Assembly (NCBI RefSeq): GCF_001044425.1
Contig: NZ_LFML01000006.1
Location: 105,015-169,014, forward strand
Direction: 5' to 3'
Length of the DNA stretch: 64,000 bases
Origin: Streptomyces roseus
Lineage (GTDB): Bacteria; Actinomycetota; Actinomycetes; Streptomycetales; Streptomycetaceae
Part shown: positions 56,574-64,000 of the stretch, piece after piece
How positions within the stretch are numbered: position 1 is the first letter of the stretch
Layout: every line of letters starts with the position of its first letter
The notes under the pieces: generated by a model
The model's input: only the letters and a program-made list of their open reading frames with translations
Told to the model about the DNA's origin: nothing
Databases searched by the model: none
Program-made: the position numbers and the translations under genes

Positions 56574-58661
56574 GTGGCAGCGGCGGAGCGCGACAGATCC
56601 GGGCAGGGCAGCCGGGACCCCGTGACGGGGCCCGGCGAGCGGCTCGCGCTGAACGGCATGGGCAGCTTCGAATGGGACCTGGAGGCGGGGACGCTGACCC
56701 TGGACGAGTCCGGGCTGGTGGTCTTCGACCTGGAGCGGGAGGAGTTCGACGACACCCCGGAGGGGCTGGGGCTGCGGATCCCGGCCGACGACGGCGCCCG
56801 GCTGGCGGAGTCCACGCAGACGGCCCTGGACGGCGGCATGGAGACGTACGGCTCGTACTTCACCGTGCAGCGGCGCGACGGCGTCGACCAGTGGACGCAC
56901 ACGCAGGGCCGGATCCAGCGGGACGCCGACGGCCGGCCCCTGCGGATCGTCGGCATCGTCCGCGACGCCACGGCCGAGCTCGCGCACGCCACCGTGCTGC
57001 GCAAGCTGGAGTCGGCGCGGGCCCAGCAGGCCGCCATCGTGCAGCGGACGACGGAGGCCCTGTCGCGGGCGGTGACGGTCGACGACGTCACGGCCACGCT
57101 GACCGGCGCGGGGGCGCTGGAGCGCCTCGGCGCCGACGGGCTGGCCCTGGGGCTCGTCGAGAACGGTGCCATCAAGATCATCGCGCTGAGCGGGGAGTCG
57201 CTGGAGATCCTCAGCGAGCGGCGGTTCACCCGGCTGGACGGCTCGCTGCCGCTGTCGCAGGCGGTGCTCACCCGCAAGGCGCGGTTCGTCACCTCACTGG
57301 CCGAGCTGGCGGGGGAGTTCCCCATGCTCGCCGACTACCTGCGCCGGATCCGCTTCGACGCCGCCGCCTACCTGCCGCTGATCGCGCAGGCCAAGGCCAT
57401 CGGCGGGCTGGTGCTGTTCTACCGGCGGCGCACCGAGTTCAGCCCGGAGGAGCGCAACCTCTGCCTGGGCCTGGCCGGCATCGTGGCGCAGTCCCTCCAG
57501 CGGGCGCTCCTGTTCGACCAGGAGCGGGAGTTCGCCACGGGGCTCCAGGCCTCGATGCTCCCGCGCCGGATCCCCGAGATCAGCGGCGGGGAGATCGCGG
57601 TGCGCTACCACTCCGCCTGGAGCGGGCGGGAGGTCGGCGGGGACTGGTACGACGTGATCGCACTGCCCCGGGACCGGGTGGGCATCGTCGTGGGGGACGT
57701 ACAGGGCCACGACACGCACGCGGCCGCGATCATGGGCCAGCTGCGGATCGCGCTGCGGGCGTACGCGGGTGAGGGCCATCCGCCCTCCACCGTCCTGGCC
57801 AGGGCCTCCCGCTTCCTCGCGGAACTGGACACCGAGCGGTTCGCGACCTGCATGTACGCGCAGGTGGACCTGGAGACCGGCGGCGTACGGGCGGTCCGCG
57901 CGGGCCACCTGGGGCCGCTGATCCGGCACACGGACGGGCGTACGGGCTGGCCCAACGTACGGGGCGGGCTGCCGCTCGGGCTGGCCTCGGTGTTCGAGCA
58001 GGAGGACTTCCCCGAGACCCGGCTCGACCTGGTCCCCGGGGAGACGCTGGTGCTGTGCACCGACGGCCTGGTGGAGGAGCCCGGCACCGCCATCACCCAG
58101 GGCATGGAGGCGCTGGCCCACGCCGTGCGCAGCGGTCCGCAGGAGGCGGGGGCACTCGCCGACCACCTTTCGGACCGCCTCTGGGAGCGCTGGGGCTCAG
58201 GGGACGACGTGGCCCTGCTGGTCCTGCGCCGGGCCCCCGACCCGGGCACCCACCGGGCTCCGCGGATCCACCAGTACATCCACCAGGCGGACCCTGAGGG
58301 GCTCTCGGAGGCCCGCTACGCCCTGCGCCAGGCCCTGCGCGACTGGGGCATGCCGGACCTCGCCGACGATGTGGAACTGGCCGCCGGGGAACTGCTGGTC
58401 AACGCCCTGCTGCACACGGACGGCGGGGCGGTGCTCACCATGGAGGTGCTGCCGGAGCCGGTCCGACGGATCCGGCTGTGGGTCAAGGACCGCTCCAGCG
58501 TCTGGCCGCGCCGGCGCACCCCGGGCGAGGCCGCGACCACGGGGCGCGGGCTGCTGCTGGTGGACGCGCTGGCCACGCACTGGGGCGTGGAGTCCCGGGG
58601 TGACGGCAAGGCGGTCTGGTGCGAGTTCGACGTCGCGGGCACCACCCGCGGCGTGGGGTGA
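56574..58661 (+). CDS. SpoIIE-family serine phosphatase with PAS, GAF and HATPase domains
   Basis: Protein of 695 residues. A PAS domain (about 25-130, ending with DGRPLRIVGIVRDAT), a GAF domain (about 150-310), a PP2C/SpoIIE phosphatase domain (about 325-545; VGGDWYDVI, VVGDVQGHDTHAA, LCTDGLVE hold the Mg-binding Asp residues) and an RsbW-like ATPase domain at the end (GELLVNALLHTDGG, GRGLLLVDAL). These proteins dephosphorylate anti-anti-sigma factors and may also phosphorylate them, in sigma-B-type or developmental stress switches. Start choice between GTG 56565 and 56574 rests on AGGTGG spacing. The cognate partner is not nearby. Confidence 0.92.
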   Translation: MAAAERDRSGQGSRDPVTGPGERLALNGMGSFEWDLEAGTLTLDESGLVVFDLEREEFDDTPEGLGLRIPADDGARLAESTQTALDGGMETYGSYFTVQRRDGVDQWTHTQGRIQRDADGRPLRIVGIVRDATAELAHATVLRKLESARAQQAAIVQRTTEALSRAVTVDDVTATLTGAGALERLGADGLALGLVENGAIKIIALSGESLEILSERRFTRLDGSLPLSQAVLTRKARFVTSLAELAGEFPMLADYLRRIRFDAAAYLPLIAQAKAIGGLVLFYRRRTEFSPEERNLCLGLAGIVAQSLQRALLFDQEREFATGLQASMLPRRIPEISGGEIAVRYHSAWSGREVGGDWYDVIALPRDRVGIVVGDVQGHDTHAAAIMGQLRIALRAYAGEGHPPSTVLARASRFLAELDTERFATCMYAQVDLETGGVRAVRAGHLGPLIRHTDGRTGWPNVRGGLPLGLASVFEQEDFPETRLDLVPGETLVLCTDGLVEEPGTAITQGMEALAHAVRSGPQEAGALADHLSDRLWERWGSGDDVALLVLRRAPDPGTHRAPRIHQYIHQADPEGLSEARYALRQALRDWGMPDLADDVELAAGELLVNALLHTDGGAVLTMEVLPEPVRRIRLWVKDRSSVWPRRRTPGEAATTGRGLLLVDALATHWGVESRGDGKAVWCEFDVAGTTRGVG

Positions 58662-58750
58662 CCGTACGGTCACCCCGAGTTGTGGGATGCCGGAGCCGGG
58701 GTGATGATGCCGTCCATGGAACGGACGACCACACGCAACGGGACCCCGCC

Positions 58751-58930
58751 GTGCACCGGCTGAACAAGCGGCCGGGCAGGGGGGCCGCGACCGCTCTCCT
58801 CGCGCTGCTCCTGCTGTCCGCCGGCGTGCCGGCGGCCGTGCACCGTGCGGCCGGGCACCCGCAGGCGGATCCCGGCTGCCGGACCGTCGCGTTCATGTCG
58901 ATGACCGGCGCGGCCCCCGCCTGCAGGTAG
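58751..58930 (+). CDS. possible small secreted peptide
   Basis: Frame of 59 residues with a GTG start. It has a clear hydrophobic signal-like helix (AATALLALLLLSAGVPAAV) after KRPGRG and a short mature part with two cysteines (PGCRT, PACR). No ribosome site is strong. It lies in the 309-base gap between the SpoIIE gene and the next minus-strand gene, where nothing else is seen. Small cysteine-paired exported peptides of this kind are often missed; it could also be chance. Confidence 0.4.
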   Translation: MHRLNKRPGRGAATALLALLLLSAGVPAAVHRAAGHPQADPGCRTVAFMSMTGAAPACR

Positions 58931-58970
58931 GGGCGGCCGCGGGCCGCGGGCGGGCCCGGTCGGCGCCGGC

Positions 58971-59417
58971 TCAGCGGTGCCGCTGCTCCAGACGGACGTC
59001 CTGCTCGGCCCGCGCCAGGTAGGACACGCTCACCTTGAACCCGGAGTGCAGGCTCGCCGACTGGAGCGCGGCCTGGGCGCCGGCCGCGCCCGGGTGCAGG
59101 TCGACCAGGGCCGGGTTCACGTCGGCGGACGCGGACCAGTCGTGCTCCCGCCCGTCGCAGTCGGCCTCCTGGCCGCCGAAGCCCAGGCGGGTGGAGTCCT
59201 GGGTGAGCGTGACCTGGATTTGCACTCCACGGGGGGACGAGGGCGTGCACACGTAGGTCCCGTAAAGGGTGACGCGGCCGCCTCCGGAAAGGTGACCGAC
59301 CTCCTGTACGGAAATCGAATTCTCGTGGGAACGGGCGTCGGCGGGGGCGGTGAACGCGGTGCCGGCGGCCAGTGCGGAAAGCGCCGTCACGGCCAGGCGG
59401 CGGGTGGGAACTCGCAT
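58971..59417 (-). CDS. secreted hypothetical protein (DUF6299-like)
   Basis: Protein of 148 residues. Signal peptide MRVPTRRLAVTALSALAAG..APADA (in part), mature beta-rich domain with GGRVTLYGTYVCTP, VQIQVTLTQDSTRLGFGG and an acidic ADCDGREHDWSASADV with a cysteine pair. The G-x-V-T-L-x-G-T-Y-x-C pattern recalls DUF6299 exoproteins, but the assignment is tentative. GGAGG lies 5 bases before the ATG. Divergent from the lipoprotein gene. Confidence 0.75.
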   Translation of the reverse strand: MRVPTRRLAVTALSALAAGTAFTAPADARSHENSISVQEVGHLSGGGRVTLYGTYVCTPSSPRGVQIQVTLTQDSTRLGFGGQEADCDGREHDWSASADVNPALVDLHPGAAGAQAALQSASLHSGFKVSVSYLARAEQDVRLEQRHR

Positions 59418-59579
59418 CAATCCTCCAGGGGGGTGGGTCGGAACAAAAGCGCCGAAACGCATTGTGCTGGCAGATGGCGGGCAACTCCTCGCGCACACCC
59501 GTGTCGGTGTGTGCAATTGCCCGCTCGGGCGCGTGAGACTGGCCGGAATACCTCCCGAAGGTCCCCGAAGGGATCACTC

Positions 59580-60182
59580 ATGCGCCAGTCCGCTTCCGTC
59601 CTCGCCGCCGCTCTCCTGCCCTTCCTGCTGCTCGGTGCCACGGCCTGCTCCGGCGCCCCCGAGGGGCCCGCGCTCGCCCCCGCCGCGGCGCCCGCCGTCC
59701 CGGTGGACGACGGCGCGCCGGGGGCCGGGGAGGATCCGGCGGCCCCGGGGACGGCCCGGTCCGCCTCGAAGGACGCCCATGTGGGTGATGCCGTACGGGT
59801 GAGCGGCCGCCAGGTGGGCCGGCACCTGCAAGCCGTGCTCAACGCGTACGTCGACCCCGCGGTCAGCGTCGAGAAGGACTACGCCCCGCCCGCGGGCAAG
59901 CGCTGGGTGGCCGCCTCGATGTCGTTCGTCAACGTCGGCGGGGACGCGTACGGGGAACTGGGGCAGATGTGGGCGTACGACAGCGCGGGAGGGCGCCACC
60001 GGGTGGTGCCGACCGGTGAACTCACCACCGGAAAACCGCTCGTCTTCGATTCCCTCGCCGTCGGCCAGCGGGCCGAGGGGTGGGTGGTGTTCGAAATTCC
60101 GGAAAAGGCGCGCATCGTGCGGCTCCAGTACCAGGACGCGAACATGCAGGCGAATACCGGAGAGGGATTCTGGGCCGTCTAG
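59580..60182 (+). CDS. DUF4352-type lipoprotein
   Basis: Protein of 200 residues. A lipoprotein signal (LLPFLLLGATACSG, Cys23) is followed by an Ala/Pro-rich linker and a beta-sandwich domain with VGDAVRVSG, GKRWVAASMSFVNVGG, and AEGWVVFEIPEKARI, which is the DUF4352/telomeric-repeat-binding-factor-2-like pattern. Exported and membrane-anchored on the outer face; function unknown. AAGGGA lies six bases before the ATG. Confidence 0.82.
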   Translation: MRQSASVLAAALLPFLLLGATACSGAPEGPALAPAAAPAVPVDDGAPGAGEDPAAPGTARSASKDAHVGDAVRVSGRQVGRHLQAVLNAYVDPAVSVEKDYAPPAGKRWVAASMSFVNVGGDAYGELGQMWAYDSAGGRHRVVPTGELTTGKPLVFDSLAVGQRAEGWVVFEIPEKARIVRLQYQDANMQANTGEGFWAV

Positions 60183-60238
60183 CCCGCCCGGGTGAAAGGC
60201 CGGAAAGGGTCGGCGGAGAGAGCACTAGGGTGCGGCGC

Positions 60239-60730
60239 ATGACTTCTACTCAAGCCGAAACCGACCGGTCCCATCTCGGCACCCTTTCGGTGCTCGCCTG
60301 GATCGGCGACCCCGCCGAGGGCCACGACATCCCGTACCTGCTCGCCTACACCCTCGGCGACGGGCCGCAGGGGCGGGAGGCCGGCGAGACCGCCGCCCGG
60401 GGGCTGCTGGAGGAGATCGGCCTGCCCATCGGTGACGTGGTCATGGACGGCACCCGCAACCCGGCCGGCTTCCCCGTGCAGATCGTGCTCGCGGACAACC
60501 AGGTCGCGCTGACCCTGCCGGGACTGAACGCGACCTGCACGGCCCCGGACGAGTGGGTCGCCGCGGCCAACGAGAGCGGCCAGGCCTACTTCCTCTTCGC
60601 CACGCGCGCCTGGCCCGAGGCCGTCCCGGGCCGGCCGGTCGACCCGAAGACCCTTCAGGAGTTCGCGGGCGACGAGTCCGTGCTCACGGGCAGCGCCCAC
60701 TGCGTGCTCGCGGTGCGCCGCCTGCAGTAG
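60239..60730 (+). CDS. DUF5949-like protein
   Basis: Protein of 163 residues. LGTLSVLAWIGDPAEGHDIPYLLAYTLGDG (landmark in part), ARGLLEEIGLPIGDVV, and PDEWVAAANESGQAYFLFATRAWPEAVPG fit the DUF5949 pattern seen in Streptomyces. No signal peptide or membrane helix. Function unknown. The lipoprotein gene ends 56 bases upstream, and co-transcription is possible. The strand ends at a shared hairpin against the P450 gene. Confidence 0.75.
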   Translation: MTSTQAETDRSHLGTLSVLAWIGDPAEGHDIPYLLAYTLGDGPQGREAGETAARGLLEEIGLPIGDVVMDGTRNPAGFPVQIVLADNQVALTLPGLNATCTAPDEWVAAANESGQAYFLFATRAWPEAVPGRPVDPKTLQEFAGDESVLTGSAHCVLAVRRLQ

Positions 60731-60802
60731 GGCGCTCCCTGCCCGCACGCGAGCGCGCTCCCTGCCCGCCACGCGAGCGCTCCCGCGGGTCCCTCGCCGG
60801 CT

Positions 60803-60837
60803 CCGGCCGCCGGGCTGCCAGCCCGCCCGGCGGCCGG
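60803..60837. terminator. bidirectional hairpin between DUF5949 and P450 genes
   Basis: A 13-base perfect stem (60803-60815 with 60825-60837) and a 9-base loop between convergent genes. Confidence 0.75.
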
Positions 60838-60846
60838 CCGCGCCCC

Positions 60847-62115
60847 TCAGGGGCGTTCGAAGGCGAACTTGAGTGAGCGCACCCGGTTGTCGAAGTTCGA
60901 GCCCGCCAGGTCCGGGAGCCCTACCGCCCGCAGTGCGACCGGCCGGGTCAGCAGCTCGCGGAACAGGGCCTTCATCTCCACCCGGGCCAGGTGCGCGCCC
61001 AGGCAGAAGTGCGGGCCGCCGCCACCGAAGCCCAGGTGCGGATTGGGCGAGCGGGTGATGTCGAAGGCGTCGGGGTCGGGGAAGACCGCCTCGTCGCGGT
61101 TGGCGGAGGCGTAGTACAGCACCACCTTGTCGCCGGGACGGAACAGGTGTCCGCCCAGGGTGTGTTCGGCGGCCACGGTCCGCCGGAACTGGATGATCGG
61201 CGTGGAGTGGCGGATCATCTCGTCCACCGCACCGTCCGCGTACGTCTCGAAGTCCGCGAGCAGCAGGTCCCGCTGGGCGGGGTGGTCGGTCAGCAGGCTC
61301 AGCCCGTGGGTGATCGCGTTGCGGGTGGTCTCCACCCCGGCCACCATCAGCAGCGAGAAGAACGCGCCGAGCTGGCGGGCGTTGAGGGCCTGTCCGTCCA
61401 CATCGGCGCGGACCAGGGCCGAGATGAGGTCGTCCGTCGGGTTCTTGCGCCGCTCCCTGCCGATGCCCGCGACCATCCGCTGCATCCTGGCCAGCGCCCG
61501 CAGCCCGCGCCCGGGCATCCGCAGCCGGGCGCCCAGGCCCCGCTCGACGCCGATGTTCTCCGAGGCGTGGTTGACGCGGTCGGCGATCTCGGCGCGGTGG
61601 TGCTCCGGGATCCCCATCATGTTGCAGATGACCTCCAGCGGCAGCCGGGAGGACACGGCCGAGACGAACTCGTCCGGCTCCTGCGCCAGTACGTCGTCCA
61701 CGATCCGGGCGGCCACCGCGTGGATGTCCGCCTCGGCCGCCGCCAGCAGCCGCGGGGTGAACGCCCGCTGCACGATCTTGCGCAGCTGCGCGTGGTCCGC
61801 GCCGTCCAGGTTGACCATCGAGTCCCCGAACAGCGCCCGCACCCAACGGGCCGGCTCGGGCGTGGTCACCCCGGGCGCGCTGGCGAACACCTTGGGGAGC
61901 CGGCTCGCCTCCTGCACGTCCGCGTGCCGTACGAGGGCCCAGTGGCCGCGGCCCTTGCCCTCGGGCACGTAGACCGGCGAGTCCAGGGCCCGCAGCCGGG
62001 CGAACGCCGCCAGGCGCGCCGCCGGGGGCTGCTGCCAGAACGCCGGGTCGGCGAGCTCCCCGTACTCCGCCACCGCCGCGCCCGTGTCCGCGTACCGCTG
62101 TACCGGGACCTTCAT
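60847..62115 (-). CDS. cytochrome P450
   Basis: Protein of 422 residues. The I-helix oxygen motif is VAGVETTRN, the ExxR/heme region follows, and the heme ligand loop LGFGGGGPHFCLGAH places Cys371 as the thiolate ligand. The sequence resembles actinobacterial CYP families acting on steroids, fatty acids or terpenes, such as CYP125/CYP142-like, but the substrate cannot be told. No ferredoxin or reductase gene is adjacent. It uses NAD(P)H-derived electrons in the cytoplasm. Same strand as the LtrA gene with a 63-base gap. Confidence 0.92.
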   Translation of the reverse strand: MKVPVQRYADTGAAVAEYGELADPAFWQQPPAARLAAFARLRALDSPVYVPEGKGRGHWALVRHADVQEASRLPKVFASAPGVTTPEPARWVRALFGDSMVNLDGADHAQLRKIVQRAFTPRLLAAAEADIHAVAARIVDDVLAQEPDEFVSAVSSRLPLEVICNMMGIPEHHRAEIADRVNHASENIGVERGLGARLRMPGRGLRALARMQRMVAGIGRERRKNPTDDLISALVRADVDGQALNARQLGAFFSLLMVAGVETTRNAITHGLSLLTDHPAQRDLLLADFETYADGAVDEMIRHSTPIIQFRRTVAAEHTLGGHLFRPGDKVVLYYASANRDEAVFPDPDAFDITRSPNPHLGFGGGGPHFCLGAHLARVEMKALFRELLTRPVALRAVGLPDLAGSNFDNRVRSLKFAFERP

Positions 62116-62178
62116 CGTCTCTTCTCCCTGTCGCCGGCGCGCTCGCCGCGGCCGTCGCGGCCGCGGCGCCCGCCGTCC

Positions 62179-63333
62179 TCACGCACCAGAACGCGTCCGG
62201 TCGGCCAAGGTCACGCCCACGGCGACCGAGGCGGAGGCGACCAGCCCGGCCCACAGCACCGCCAGCGGCCCGGCCCACGCGCAGGCGAGGATCGCCACCG
62301 CCGTCAGCGGCAGCACGAGCTGCTGGGCCGTGCCCCGCTTGAAGTGGCGGGAGTGCAGGAGCCAGACGAAGGCGAGGAAGAGCGCCGCGGGAACGCACAC
62401 CGCGAGATGGGCGGCCAGGGCCGAGACGTGGGCCTTGCCGACGGCGTGCTCGATCGCCACTTCGAGGCCGGCCCCGATGGCCGCGGCCGAAGCGAAGATC
62501 ACGTAGTGCCCGTACCCCCACGGGATGGCCTCGCGATTGCTGCGCAGCCGGTCGTGCGCGGGGACGGCGAAGTAGATCCACCAGGCCGCGAAGACCAGCA
62601 GCAGCCCGCCGGCCGCGATCGGCAGCAGCTCGCCCAGCGCCTCGTGCTCGTCGATCGCCGACTGGACCGCGACCGTGCTGGCGGCGATGGTCTCGCCGAG
62701 CACGATGATGGTGAACAGGCCGTACCGCTCGGCGATGTGGTGCGGGTGCCACTGGGTCTGGTAGCTGCGCTCGGCTACGGCCGGGATCAGCAGCTCGATC
62801 ACGACCAGGGCCAGGAACAGCCATCTGCGGGAGTGCTCGGGGGCTGCGAGCAGCGCCACCCAGCCGGCCTGGCAGACCAGCAGGCCGATCGCGTACATGA
62901 GCGCCGTGCGCCGGGCCGGACCCCGCTCCCCGGCGGCGGCGCGCAGCCACTGCACGGTGAGCGCGAGCCGCATCACCACGTAGCCGAGGACGCAGATCGT
63001 CCAGTCGTTGTCGTTGAAGGCGCGCGGGATCCCGGCCGCGTAGATGAGCACGCCGGCGATCTGCACGAGGGTGGCGATCCGGTACGGCACGTCGTCGACG
63101 TCGTAGGCGGAGGCGAACCAGGTGAAGTTCATCCAGGCCCACCACACCCCGAAGAACACGAAGAGGTAGCCGGTGATGCCGGCGCCGACATGGTCCTCGG
63201 CGAGCGCGTGGACCAGCTGCCGGCCGGCCTGCGCGACGGCGACGACGAAGCAGAGGTCGAAGAACAGCTCCAGCGGTGTCGAGGCCCGGTGGCTCTCGTG
63301 CCGGCTGCGGGAGGTCATCGGTACGTACGTCAT
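62179..63333 (-). CDS. low-temperature-requirement A (LtrA) family membrane protein
   Basis: Protein of 384 residues with about eleven membrane helices. The family N-terminus STPLELFFDLCFVVAVAQ and the segments FFGVWWAWMNFTWFASAYD, TIIVLGETIAAS, and EDHVGAGITGYL are seen. LtrA was found in Listeria as needed for growth at low temperature; its transport role is unknown. ATG 63333 (MTYVP) is chosen; ATG 63318 (MTSRS) is equally plausible. Divergent from the transporter at the window end. Confidence 0.88.
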   Translation of the reverse strand: MTYVPMTSRSRHESHRASTPLELFFDLCFVVAVAQAGRQLVHALAEDHVGAGITGYLFVFFGVWWAWMNFTWFASAYDVDDVPYRIATLVQIAGVLIYAAGIPRAFNDNDWTICVLGYVVMRLALTVQWLRAAAGERGPARRTALMYAIGLLVCQAGWVALLAAPEHSRRWLFLALVVIELLIPAVAERSYQTQWHPHHIAERYGLFTIIVLGETIAASTVAVQSAIDEHEALGELLPIAAGGLLLVFAAWWIYFAVPAHDRLRSNREAIPWGYGHYVIFASAAAIGAGLEVAIEHAVGKAHVSALAAHLAVCVPAALFLAFVWLLHSRHFKRGTAQQLVLPLTAVAILACAWAGPLAVLWAGLVASASVAVGVTLADRTRSGA

Positions 63334-63552
63334 ACCGCACAGGACAGCAGCCCCGCGCCGCTCGGCAGGCGAGGCGCGCGGCCGGGGTCCCGGACGGGGT
63401 CCCGGACGGGGTCCCGGACCTGGGCACTGTGGACGAGGGGACCTTGTCCTTCCCGGCCGCACGACGTTCTCCTCTGACGCCGGGGGGTGTGCGGGACGGA
63501 ACCTGGAGGGGTCAGGACCCTCAGGAGTCTTCTCAAACCCCCAGGACATGCC

Positions 63553-64000
63553 ATGAGTTCCGCCACGCAGGAGCTGCGCACGGAGACGGGCCGCCGCGCG
63601 CAGGCGCCCGATCCGGCGCAGTACCGCCCCGGCCGCACCATCACGGACTGGACGCCGGAGGATCCGTCGTTCTGGCGGACCACGGGCAGGCGGGTCGCCA
63701 CCCGCAACCTGTGGATCGCGGTGCCGGCCCTGCTCGTGGCCTTCGTGGTCTGGCAGGTCTGGAGCATCACGGCGACGAACCTGAAGGACGTCGGCTTCGG
63801 CTTCAGCCGGTCGCAGCTGTTCTGGCTGACGGCCGTCCCGGGCGTCACCGGCGGTACGGCGCGGATCCTCTACACCTTCCTCGGACCGATGATCGGCCAG
63901 CGCAGGTTCACGGCGATCTCGACGGTGGTCCTGATCGGCCCGCTGCTGTGGCTGGGCTTCGCCGTGCAGAACCCGGACACCCCGTACGCCACGATGATCG
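63553..64000 (+). CDS. NarK-type nitrate/nitrite MFS transporter (partial)
   Basis: The first 149 residues of an MFS protein. After about 45 soluble residues (TITDWTPEDPSFWRTTGRR), helix 1 is NLWIAVPALLVAFVVWQVWS, then FGFSRSQLFWLTAVPGVTGGTARILYTFLGPM with the NNP-family helix 2 arginine, and QRRFTAISTVVLIGP. It should move nitrate or nitrite across the cell membrane. CAGGAC lies just before the ATG. The gene continues past the end of the window, so its length and neighbours are unknown. Confidence 0.88.
   Translation, partial: MSSATQELRTETGRRAQAPDPAQYRPGRTITDWTPEDPSFWRTTGRRVATRNLWIAVPALLVAFVVWQVWSITATNLKDVGFGFSRSQLFWLTAVPGVTGGTARILYTFLGPMIGQRRFTAISTVVLIGPLLWLGFAVQNPDTPYATMI

Noticed and set aside
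60847..62115. P450 considered as part of a secondary-metabolite cluster
   Set aside because: No polyketide, peptide, terpene or other scaffold gene lies nearby; neighbours are an LtrA protein and a DUF5949 protein.

Overview
The window is GC-rich chromosomal DNA of a Streptomyces or a very close relative. The evidence is a set of lineage-marking genes: an HrdD-type principal-like sigma factor, rodlins and chaplins (aerial-hyphae surface proteins), two WhiJ/AbaA-type modules of a DUF5753 XRE regulator with a DUF397 protein, the F420 enzyme FbiC, and a SpoIIE-type phosphatase with fused sensor and kinase-like domains. No phage, insertion sequence, CRISPR array or antibiotic gene cluster was recognised.

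Layout. 1-2.4 kb: DUF397 and XRE pair, an anti-sigma-like ATPase and a VapBC toxin-antitoxin pair. 2.4-16.3 kb: mixed housekeeping genes (F420-dependent oxidoreductase, ADP-ribosylglycohydrolase, secreted tyrosine phosphatase, FbiC, SDR, HTH protein running into a broken Uma2 remnant, PLP aminotransferase), a second DUF397/XRE module and a GPP34 protein. 16.5-21.6 kb: a D,D-carboxypeptidase with a very long acidic cytoplasmic repeat region, and a polytopic membrane protein. 21.7-28 kb: tRNA-Arg(CCT) with a decayed stretch beside it, an orphan xanthine-dehydrogenase-type FAD subunit, RidA, an M6 protease, and a TetR regulator with an efflux pump. 28-34.5 kb: hrdD behind a textbook sigma-R promoter, a WYL regulator divergent from a second efflux pump, a DeoR regulator with 1-phosphofructokinase, and DUF6227.

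34.6-41.6 kb is a compact cell-surface island: a VKOR disulfide-forming enzyme, two near-identical rodlins that bracket two short chaplins, a wall-anchored (LAATG) chaplin and two other secreted proteins, then a third short chaplin and a DUF3344 exoprotein. The two rodlin genes share a promoter block that resembles a BldN-type ECF promoter plus an extra upstream box. Next to it, 41.6-56.2 kb is an exopolysaccharide locus whose first nine genes are tightly packed on one strand: two GT4 glycosyltransferases, an undecaprenyl-phosphate sugar transferase, a Wzy/ligase-like protein, a MurJ/Wzx-like flippase, a deacetylase, a short Wzz-like protein and an acyltransferase. It is completed by a convergent secreted GH26-like hydrolase on a long proline stalk, an ATP-grasp ligase and a flavin oxidoreductase. 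Together the two blocks look like one developmental surface-building region: amyloid coat proteins, their disulfide chemistry, and a possibly amidated or acylated polymer.

56.2-64 kb holds a PAS-GAF-SpoIIE-HATPase phosphatase, small secreted or lipoproteins, a DUF5949-like protein, a cytochrome P450, an LtrA-family membrane protein and the start of a NarK-type transporter cut by the window end. Strong GC-rich hairpins separate many convergent genes and are listed as terminators.
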